19,884 bases of DNA from Spirogloea muscicola (Eukaryota; Streptophyta; Zygnematophyceae; Spirogloeales; Spirogloeaceae): assembly GCA_009602725.1 (NCBI GenBank), contig WELB01000040.1:571093-590976 (forward strand), in the 5' to 3' direction. The notes under the pieces were generated by a model. The model made no database searches, was not told where the DNA came from, and was given only the letters and a program-made list of their open reading frames with translations. Positions 1-8,382 of this stretch are shown here, in pieces. The position numbers and the translations under genes are program-made. Positions within the stretch are counted from its first letter, which is position 1. Every line of letters starts with the position of its first letter.

Positions 1-71
1 CGGCGGCGGCGGCGGCGGCAGGCGGCGGCGGCCAGCGGCCGCCGCAGGAGCCGGAGCCAGCGGCCGTCGAG
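1..71 (+). other. CGG-triplet edge with a possible splice donor
   Basis: The window opens inside a CGG triplet run that continues as GC-rich sequence to about 71, where GTCGAG is followed by GTGAGC, a good match to a 5' splice site. One frame reads as Ala/Gly/Pro/Glu-rich sequence. This could be a 5' untranslated exon of the MLO gene, or the end of an exon of a gene cut by the window. No protein family can be recognised, so the coding status is open. Confidence 0.3.
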
Positions 72-82
72 GTGAGCTTCGG

Positions 83-145
83 AACCCTAATCCGAAGTCA
101 AAGGATTAGGGTTTGGGGGTCCTAAGATTAGGGTTAGGGTTTAGG
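83..145. repeat. Telomere-like palindromic block
   Basis: AACCCTAATCC at 83-93 is followed after 9 nt by its perfect reverse complement GGATTAGGGTT at 103-113. Two adjacent TTAGGG units (128-139) and TTTAGG (140-145) come next. These match the plant/algal telomere unit TTTAGGG and its common variant TTAGGG, and the plant telo-box AAACCCTAA. The block could be a short interstitial telomere remnant, a regulatory telo-box cluster, or part of a first intron if the donor at 72 is real. Confidence 0.6.
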
Positions 146-760
146 ATCGCGCCGCCGCCCACCTTCCGACCGCCAGAAGCTCATGGCACGCCCTGGTCCT
201 GGCCTTAATTGAAAACCATTACGCTACTCTCGCACTCTCCAAGCGGTATGAGTGAAGAGTTAAAACTCTGGGGCCAAGCTGCATGGCCACTGCCCGAACG
301 GCAGCAGCCCATGTGACCCGCCACTGGAGCCCGCGGTCGCGGTGATGTTGTACACAAAACATTGCAGTGGTTTCGAAAGATTCTGCCTCTCTTGGTCAGT
401 GTTTGATACTGTGTAAGTGTATCAACTGCTTCTACTAAAGAAGCAGTAATGGGTCACTCAGTCCTCCTGTGACTCGCTTCACTTTGAAAATGCAGTCAAG
501 GTTGTGCAGTGAGTGAATCTTCATGTGCCACAGCCCTTCAAAAATTTGGCCACCCAGATGTGAATATTCTTAATATACCAGGATTTGGGATTATCTGTCA
601 TGTTGTTACTGACAGTAAAGCAGGACACTGTGGCAGAGATCTGAGCGAGTCAGCTTTGTGGGCTACTGCAGGCCGGTGCTGGCGAGCACAGGCCGGCAGC
701 TGCGCCATCTGGGCATGCGACCTCACCGCGGCCGCCACTGGCAGCGTCTGCTGACAGACG
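146..760. other. No gene recognised
   Basis: This stretch has moderate GC, unlike the GC-rich DNA on either side. Reading frames are short and match no family I know. It probably holds the promoter of the MLO gene or an intron in its 5' untranslated region. I see no tRNA, no clear TATA box and no other RNA gene. Confidence 0.4.
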
Positions 761-854
761 CGGCGGCAGCGGCGGCAATGGCGGCGGCGGCGGCGGCGGC
801 GCGGCGGCGGCGGCGGGATGCGGCGTAGCAGCTCCCGGCGGCGGGGCTCGCGGG
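761..854 (+). promoter_or_regulatory. GC-rich MLO leader with CGG repeat and upstream ATGs
   Basis: The leader carries an almost pure CGG/GCG tract from about 761 to 817. An ATG at 778 opens a 16-codon reading frame of Ala and Arg codons that stops at TAG 826-828, before the MLO start. A second ATG at 818 opens a frame that overlaps the MLO start at 855 out of frame. If the transcript begins upstream of these, scanning ribosomes would meet both first, which would lower translation of the MLO protein. The transcription start cannot be seen. Confidence 0.45.
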
Positions 855-3800
855 ATGGGGGAAGAGGGGGGGAACACGCTGCCGCTGGTGCACACGCCGA
901 CGTACGCCGTCGTCGCCGTCGTCGGCGGCTTCGTCCTCATCTCCGTCGCCGTCGAGCGCGGCATCCACCTGCTCGGCAAGGTGCCTTCTGCTTGCAATGG
1001 CAGAGTGCCGGCCCGTCGTCAGACGCGCCCCTTGTCAGACGCGCAGAGCAGCTTCTGATTGCGTCGCTGGGTCCTGGATCGCGGCCGTGGCGCTGGCGCG
1101 GGCGCCGGCAGGCGCTGCGGCGGCGGAAGCAGAAGGCGCTCTTCAACGCGCTGACCCGCATGAAGGAAGGTGCGCCAAGCGATGCCTCCTGCGAGGCACT
1201 CTCGTGACCCCGGTGCTGTGACTCGAGAGTGTCAGCTCTAAGGTCGACTCCTGAGTGAAGCCGGCGCAGCAGCGTGAATGAATCGCCTTCCGAGCGCCGC
1301 AACCAGCGTCGTCTTCGCTCGGCTGACGATATCCTAACGGGCTTCACTGCCATCACTGCGATCTCTTGGTTTGCAGAGCTGATGCTCCTGGGCTTCCTCT
1401 CCATCCTCCTCAGCATCTTCGAGCCGCAGATCGTCAGCATCTGCGTGCCGTTCGACCTGGCCAACCCCCTGCTGCCGTGCCCGTACACGGCCGCGGAGAA
1501 GGCCCTCTTTCGGCAGGACGGGGGGGCGCCGGCGCCCGGTCCTGCAGCCGAGGGCCATGGACGGAGGCTGCTGAGCTCAATCGCTGCTGGTATCAACGGG
1601 AGCCGGGTGTGGACTCCCCACTTGCCAGATGCGGCGTCTTCCAGGGCCTTGCACAGGACTGCCAGGCGGCTCCTTGCCGAAAGCATGGGCGGTGAGGTCA
1701 CTGTCACGCCCGAAAGCGAAGGATGCAGTGCGGTAAGCCGTCATTCTAGGTGGAAGAATCCTGTCCTTCACCAGCAGCAGACCTTGCAGCTAGCTAGGTG
1801 TCTTGCAGATTGGCACGAGATTCTGAATCTTACGTGCCTCAGAGATTGTGGTTGAAAATACTGTCACCAAATTATCTTTGAAGTGTACTAATGGCGGCCT
1901 TCGGTCTGGTCCCCCATGTGTGGCAGGGCCATCATTCGTTTGTCTCGGGGCCCGGTCTCCACCAGCTGCATACATACATCTTCATGCTGGCCATCGTGCA
2001 CATCCTCTTCTCTTTTGTCACAATCGTAATCGCTGAGTGGCGCATCAGCTGCTGGAAGAACTGGGAGGAAGAGGCCCATAAGGATGATGACGAAGGAAAA
2101 CACCTGCCGAGTGGTTGGTGGCTCTTCTGAGGATTTGCAAATGGTGACTCTTGTCTCCAAGTCCTTGCCTCATTATAGGATGCCTAATATGAAGACAATG
2201 TAAATTTTGAAAACGTTGATCATATTCTACACGGTTGTTCTCTGCAGAATGGAAGCAAGCTCCATATCGCCACACCTCTTTTGTCAACCGTCACACACGA
2301 CATGCTGATCACCCGGACAGCCTCCGACTGTACGTGGTAAGAGCCAAAGATATTCGTGCCACGCTCCCGCTGACGTTCTAGTGAGTAACACAGTCAGTCC
2401 AAATACAATCGGATCACCAGGCTTCCACGCGGTGTGTCATGTAGTCCAACTACGCACTGCTTGGGCTTGCATGCAACTGCAATCCTGTGCTGAAGGGCAG
2501 AATTGCATCTTCACCTGCTTCAGCCGGTTTGCTGCTGCCCTCTTTGCTTTGTTCATGGGAGTCTCCTGCTTCCTGCAGGCATGCTTCTTCCGCCAGTTTA
2601 TTAACTCCATCTCCCATGCTGATTACCGCGTTCTCCGTCAAGCATTTATTAAGGTGGTCAGTCTTTTTCTGCTGTCAAGCTGCAGGCTATCCAAAAGCTG
2701 CTGAACATCTGCCAGCTTTGATTTCATAGTCAGTAACCTGTCATTGTTGTGGCACTCTTGTGTAGCTACTTATCCTCATGCACCATCATGTATCAGATAA
2801 GTTAGGCTGGGAGTAGCACATGATTCCTGCCTTCCTCCACATGCCAAGGTACCTACTAATTGCTGCTGCTTGTATACCTGTGCAGAGTCACAATACCAGC
2901 CTCAGATTTGACTTTCACAGCTATCTGCTGCGCTCAATGGAGGCGGACTTTATACATGTTGTTGGCATCAGGTGTCCCATTGAGCCAATTATGAGGGTTT
3001 CCAGCTTTTGCATAAGAGAGTGCCGCCACTGCGTCTGCTCAAAGCTGTTGATGTTGCATTGTACTTTGAGGTCCTCCTAAGCTTGCAGTTGTTCCGGAGG
3101 TGCCTCACAAGCCTTTCATTATCAATTGTGATGTTGCTGCAGCTGGTACCTTTGGTTAGTCGTTATTGTACTGCTTCTACTCGCTGTTCAAAGTATGTGT
3201 ATTCCCTCTGACACTTCGCATCTTCTTTGTTACTTGATTGACATAATGTAGTCAGACAGCTGTCAACCTAGTGCTCCTTGGGTTGTGACTATCCTGCTAT
3301 GCTGCTGTAGTCATACCAAGTAGTATCTGTATAGAGTGCAAGATGTGTCAGCAACTTGGCAATCACTGAAGGGGGCCGGAGAGCCATGCAAGCGCTTCTT
3401 GATCATGTGTGCGTGCTTTCCTGATCTGTTTATGCAATTAAGCTGACAAGCTTGATCCACTTTAAACTGCCTTGTTAGGCTGGCACATCCTTTTCTGGGT
3501 TTCCTTTGCCCCACTCCTTGTAAGCAAGTAGATAAAGATTGTTGAAATTTACTGCAAGTCGTACCTCAGCATAGCAATGCAGTCATGCTTTAAAGTAAGT
3601 AATTTCAAAAACGTAATAGAAGCCGTTGACGCTGGCGCAAGTGGGTGATGAAGTGACCTTAGGCATGGGTTTGCATTCTACCAGATGGCGGTGGTGGTGG
3701 GGACAAAGCTGGAGCACATCATGTCCCAGCTCGCACATGAAACCAAGGACAGCAGTGGCAACTGCTTGAGCAACAGTATTGTACTTCGTGACGACCTCTT

Positions 3801-5426
3801 CTGGTTCAACCGGCCCGTCCTCATCCTCAACTTAATCCATTACATCTTGTTCCAGGTAAGCACCTGCTTTTAACTGCGCAAGGTCCAGCCATGATTATTC
3901 TGGAACCGCATGTCCATCTTACTGCCTGGTCTCACGGGGACAATTTATGTAGAAGCACATTCTTATGTTGTTGGATCATAGGATCCCTCCTTCAAAGCAC
4001 AGCAGACCCAGAACACGAGCTACCTTTCTCAGAACCAGGCTGTAGTGGCTGACGACACTGGCTGCAGTAGCTGACGGCACTTCCTTAACTCTACAGAATG
4101 CATTGGTAATTGCTTCAGTTATTTGGGCGCTGGTAAGGATACTCCAGCCATGGTATCCGACCTACTCTATGCAGCAAATTGTTAATTCACGAATTCTGCA
4201 GGGTGCAACACCTATGGATATATTGAAGGAGCAGCATCTTGCATTTATGCTGGATATGTGCAAGAACGCTCGTAAGTGGTCAAGTCCAAAATTCTTGCTA
4301 CTGTCACATGTATATAGGAGTTGCACTCTTGACACAATGGTGGACCTTGTGCAGTGGGAGGTTGGAACCCATTCATGTTTCACAAATTCGTATACCTTCA
4401 TAATCATCTCCGTGGTTCTGAGGTTAGCAGACATTTATTCTCTTCGCATGCCTGCCAAATGCTGCAATGTGGTGTTACATCTGAGTTAGTTGATCCGAGC
4501 ATTCCTTGATATAAGTCCTAGTTACAATCCTATGGGCGATAAGAAAAGAATAATGATAAGCCTTCCACTCAGTCTGACACCGGTCAGATACATCAGGGAT
4601 GTCTTGATACAAAGCATTCAACGCTTAGAGGCTCCCATGGCTTCCCTGTTGCAGCTGCTTTGTCCAGCTCCTCTGCAGTTACGTCACTCTTCCACTCTAC
4701 GCTTTTGCCACTCAGGTCAGCCCCACAGCCTCCTCATGCAGCTCATCTTCAATATGCATGCCCACCTTTTGGCTGCTCAATTCTGCTGAAGTGGTCACAA
4801 CGCTCTCATCGTCCAGGATTATTGCTCGCAATTACAGAGGGGTGGACGACGTAAATCTATCCGGCCTCTCTCCTTGTCACACTCTGATGATTGTGTCGAC
4901 GTTTTGGTTGCAGCTTGGATCAAAGTTCAGGAAGGAGCTCTTCTCGGAGGACATACACGCTCCGTTGAGGGCCTGGGCAAAGCGCAACAAGAAGCACAAG
5001 CCCAACCTCCTGGGGGATGCCGCCAAGCAGACGGTGGGCCTGGCGACGTCGACGGTCATCGGAGCAGCAAGCCTGGGGGCTGGCCAGGTGCTCGCCTTGA
5101 GCAGGGCTCCCAAGGCCAACTCCTCCGCTCCGGATCTCACCGCTGTGGCCGAGGAGCCTGCCGACCAGCTCACCAACCATGCCAACACCAGATCAGCATC
5201 ACTGCCAACCCACTTGATAGATGAACAGCATCGCCATCCAGATGACAAGGCCTTGACTGGCAATCTGGCTGACCTGCCGTCGAGTCGGACATCAGAAGGT
5301 GCCGATGAGGTTCCTGGGCAACAGCACTCTCATACTCTAGCAGACAGCCTGCCAGCGGAGGAGCTTGCTGTCCCTAGAGAAGTGGAGAAGGAGTACGAAC
5401 TCTATAGTGATGATGATTCTGACTGA
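855..5426 (+). CDS. MLO: MLO-like seven-transmembrane protein, 14 exons
   Basis: Exons: 855-980, 1112-1169, 1377-1732, 1927 to about 2113, 2248-2336, 2579-2653, 2886-2971, 3272 to about 3306, 3479-3519, 3685-3855, 4097-4132, 4355-4422, 4655-4715, 4914-5426. All phases join and give about 633 aa. Family marks in order: TPTYAVV helix near residue 14; ELMLLGF helix near 62; Cys-rich first loop with CPY and an NGS glycosylation site; GLHQLH then a helix near 190; NWEEE; TSFV; ACFFRQF at 273; VVGIS; WHILFW near 339; VVVGTKLEHI near 354; FWFNRP; WEVGTHSCF; CSYVTLPLYA before the last helix. After it comes a basic stretch around Trp484 (LRAWAKRNKKHK), the usual calmodulin-binding place, and an acidic tail ending DDDSD. 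MLO proteins of land plants are plasma-membrane calmodulin-binding proteins with reported calcium-channel activity; in algae the role is unknown. The exon 4 donor could be at 2111 instead of 2114, and the exon 8 donor at 3310 instead of 3307. Confidence 0.92.
4038..4081 (+). repeat. 22-bp imperfect tandem duplication in an MLO intron
   Basis: Positions 4038-4059 and 4060-4081 are two adjacent 22-bp copies with three differences (both begin GGCTG and end CACT). They lie just before the acceptor of the exon at 4097-4132, in the branch-point and pyrimidine-tract region. It is probably a neutral small duplication. Confidence 0.6.
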
Positions 5427-6888
5427 TATGGCTGCTGCCAGTAAAAGGTATGTGGTACCAAGAATGTCTGGGGCATGTAGATCCCACTCAGCTTCCCCAC
5501 TTCAAGGCCCTTCCCTTCCTTTTCTGGGTGGTTGCTTTTGGCCGCTTTGTCCCCCATAGGCAGCTCAACATTCTTTGACCTAGCAGCTCCTAAAAACTGA
5601 AGGTGTTACTGTCGGATTGAGATACTCTCATGAGGAGTATTTCTCTTGCAGTCCCTTTTCTTTGGTCCTTTTCCACGAGTCAATAAGCAGCTAACCTCCA
5701 AGGCGCTGCAAGTCTCGCCTATACTCACATTGGCTAAACGCTGGGGTAGAGCAGGCACACTGTTGGCCTCAGTACAGTGAAAAGCTGAATTTTGATTACC
5801 ATTGTTTGGTGGTCCACCCTGCATGAGCCATTTTTGGACTCTTATTTACATCATAAAAAGCGTCACTGCGTTGTCAATTGCTGGTCTGGGAGCTAAGCAA
5901 CATTGAAAGTGAGTGCTGAGCATGGCAGCTGGACTGTTTGAAAGAAACGAACATTCATTGAATTTTTTTTTCAACTTGTAGCCTACCGCTTGATGCTGAA
6001 CACTGGTCACTGGTCATTTTTCAGCAAGCCATGCAGGCAAGCACGTCTTAGTGGTAGGTACATGATTTGAATTTTCTACTTTCTTGTGCCACGATTGGTG
6101 GACACGACTTCTTTACTCGGGTCCTGAAGAGGGCGTCAAGCATACATGCAAGCCGCCACAGCGTGTCTCCAGCAGTGGCACTAGGCGGCACAACTGTGCA
6201 GTGCATTGCGCAGAATGGTGGTGCGGGCGAGCCTGTTTGTGGAGCCCAGACATGCAAGACTTTGCTCTGCTTGCTAAATTTCACCACTATTTCTTGAAGT
6301 TAACATTCTATCAAGTACATTCAGCCCACACCTAGGGCTGATTCAAGACATGGCATGGCATGGTATCAGTTGCACCAACATGGACATGCATTGCTCAGCG
6401 AGCTGAGTGGGCTTCACGTAAGTGACTGATAAGTTCGCAATGGATGCTGCATGTGGGCATGATTGCAACTTGAAGCATAGGTGCTGGAGCACAGAAGTTG
6501 GCTTCAACTACGTTCCAAAAAGATTGCTAAAAGATCAGAATGCTGAGCTTTGAACTTAATTGCAAGGAAATTAGTAGGCCGTCAAGAGAAGTCAATGGAG
6601 CCTCACCCGCTCCGCCTGCCCCGCTTCCAATCTGACTCGGGGCCCAATTTGCTGCTCCTGTGACTACGGAGGACATCGTTGGCGGCATGCAGCAGGTCCT
6701 CCTCCCGCTTCACTGCTATGCTCTCTCCCGTTTCCATTGAAGAAGATCGAGGCACCCAGAGACCCGAGAGAGAGCCAGCAAAGAGCGCCGACAACAGCTA
6801 ACAGCTCGCCCAGCAAACGAGGTGTACCTTTGTATCACCACGCGTTTGGGCATGTTGCCAGGGCAATATGATGCCCTCCAGCCGGTAA
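5427..6888. other. MLO 3' region and intergenic DNA, no gene recognised
   Basis: After the MLO stop the sequence has moderate GC, with short frames on both strands and no recognisable family. It should contain the MLO 3' untranslated region, but I see no clear polyadenylation signal (no AATAAA or plus-strand TGTAA nearby). A small TGGCA microrepeat (three units) sits around 6349-6363. From about 6597 an ATG opens only a 22-codon frame. Confidence 0.45.
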
Positions 6889-7140
6889 CCTCAGCTCATT
6901 TGACTTCCTACTGCTGACCCGGGGGTACTAAGAGCGCCCTGTCTGCCTGGCCTGTGGCTCCGTCAAGAACACCTGTATGCATCTGGCTGGCTCCGAATGA
7001 TGAATGCGGCTGCTGATATAAAAGAGCGGCTGTGAAAGCCAGCCAGATGCATACAGGTGTTCTTGACGGAGCCACAGGCCAGGCAGACAGGGCGCTCTTA
7101 GTACCCCCGGGTCAGCAGTAGGAAGTCAAATGAGCTGAGG
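6889..7140. repeat. Perfect 104-bp inverted repeat with 44-nt spacer
   Basis: The left arm at 6889-6992 begins CCTCAGCTCATTTGACTT. The right arm at 7037-7140 ends AAGTCAAATGAGCTGAGG. Compared base by base, the right arm is the exact reverse complement of the left over all 104 positions, and pairing stops at the next base on both the inner and outer sides. The 44-nt spacer contains GATATAAAAG. I see no target-site duplication and no transposase frame. A transcript through it would fold into a perfect 104-bp hairpin. It may be a foldback or MITE-like element, a small-RNA precursor, a recent palindromic duplication, or an assembly or amplification artefact. Confidence 0.95.
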
Positions 7141-8382
7141 GGAAGAAGAGCAACCACGCTGCGCAAGCCAGAGGCTGCTGCAAGGGCGCGACCGTCGCGG
7201 CGGTGCAAAGCAAGCGCTTGGAAGCGCTGGAGGGACATAGACAATCGCATGCAGTAGCAGGACACAAGACCCAAAAGGCACCAAGCCTCCAGGAGAGAAG
7301 GCGCGCGGTGCGCTGAAATTGAAAGGGAGGCCAATTCAAGCCTTACAAATGACATGCTAACTGGGTAATGAGCCGGCTAAAGGGGACACTAAATATCCCC
7401 GAGTGAGCACATGCATATCTGACAAGCTAAGCTGAGGAGCCAAACCATCCAGGAAGTGCAGCACCCCGCCGGGTGGTACTTGTACTTGTGAAAGAGGACT
7501 GGGCCATAGACGAAGAGCAAACCCGCCACCCCGAGAAGTGGTGGCCAGGACTGGCACCCGTCCCGCTCCCTAGCCAAACACGGAGAAGCGCAGCCCATTG
7601 CCAGCAAACGGAGCCGGCCAACGCCCGCCGGCAGCAAGGTCCTCACGGTGCATCGATCTCGCACCGCTTGTACCGGCTTGTCATGTCGACGGACGAGCGT
7701 TTTGGAGCCGACGTCGCGGCCAAAGATCCACAACTGGGACGCGAAGTGGGCCTCGCGAGCAGGCAATCCGCAAGAGCCTGCCGGCGAGGGCCCGGCGGCC
7801 AATGGGAGGCCGAAAACCACGTCACGGAGGCGCGCGGCTGGCCGGCGAGGCCTCGGCCCCGAATAACCGCTAGGCGGCAGGTTATCCCACCGGTGCCCGC
7901 CCGGGCCCGGGAGGCGGAGCACTCCGGTTACCCCCGGATGGGCGCGGTAACCCGCGGGGCACACCTCCCCGGGAACCGGCCGGCGGGCCGGCCCGGGGGG
8001 AGTGGGCCGGCCGCAGCGCCGCTACTTCTGGCGGCGCCGCTGGCTTCTAGAACCGGGGGGGCAGGCGGGGGTTGGTGCGCGGGCCGCCCCCCGGTGGGAG
8101 CTCGCCGCCAGAGCCCCCCCGCCGCCAGATTAGGCCCGGGCGGCCGCGGCGCCTTGCCGGCACTTATCTCGGCGGCTCGAACCCCTGCCTCTCGGCCACT
8201 CGGCATTTGCCCACGGGAGCGAGTGTGCCCGCGCCAACGTAGCGCCGGCCCGCCAAGTCTGGCGGCGCGGGCCCACACCTTGTAACTCCCCCACTCTCGG
8301 CCCCCATACCCGCCAAATCCTGCCCTCCAGTGAGCAGCTCTCCTCGTCCGCCGCCGTCGCCGCCGCCGCCACCGCCGCCGCC
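7141..8382 (+). promoter_or_regulatory. GC-rich upstream region and leader of the PDI gene
   Basis: GC content climbs steeply from about 7390 and is extreme between about 7850 and 8380, with GGCCGGCC palindromes near 7975-8010. The leader just before the start codon is pyrimidine-rich and ends in CCG triplets at 8348-8382, giving the start context GCCGCCATGG. Long open frames on both strands here reflect base composition rather than coding. No TATA box is evident near the start, so this looks like a CpG-rich dispersed promoter. Confidence 0.5.
7799..7824 (+). promoter_or_regulatory. Possible ER-stress element, CCAAT-N13-CCACGTCA
   Basis: CCAAT at 7799-7803 is followed after 13 nt by CCACGTCA at 7817-7824, about 560 nt upstream of the PDI start codon. 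Known ER-stress elements combine CCAAT with CCACG at a spacing of 9 nt, and plant unfolded-protein-response elements contain CCACGTCA, bound by bZIP factors. The octamer matches, but the spacing to CCAAT does not. PDI genes are typical targets of this response, so the match is plausible, though it could be chance in GC-rich DNA. Confidence 0.35.

Noticed and set aside
937-1707. 256-codon minus-strand frame antisense to MLO
   Set aside because: It is a shadow of MLO exons 1-3 in GC-rich DNA. The plus strand gives clear MLO motifs, and the minus product is Arg-rich without motifs.
3019-3145. Possible MLO exon between VVGI and VVVGTKLEHI
   Set aside because: It keeps frame, but needs a 47-nt intron, lacks the conserved tryptophans and fits the family poorly. 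The pair 3272-3306 and 3479-3519 gives APWVV and WHILFWVSF with normal introns and correct phases.
4874-5224. 116-codon plus frame overlapping the last MLO exon
   Set aside because: It is out of frame with the MLO C-terminus, which carries the LRAWAKR calmodulin-site pattern and joins correctly to the previous exon.
6060-6340. Short overlapping frames downstream of MLO
   Set aside because: Their starts are not convincing ATGs, no motif is recognisable, and splice signals that would connect them to a gene are missing.
7389-7964. 191-codon minus-strand open frame
   Set aside because: It has no family motifs, and its length is explained by the GC-rich sequence. It mirrors the plus-strand frame of the same region.
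8170-8190. GGTTCGAGCC on the minus strand, like a tRNA B box
   Set aside because: No A box at a suitable distance and no cloverleaf arms are visible. It is a chance match in GC-rich promoter DNA.
7473-8285. 270-codon plus-strand open frame
   Set aside because: It lacks an ATG start, is Arg/Pro/Ala/Gly-rich and overlaps equally long frames on the other strand. Extreme GC explains it. It lies in the PDI promoter.
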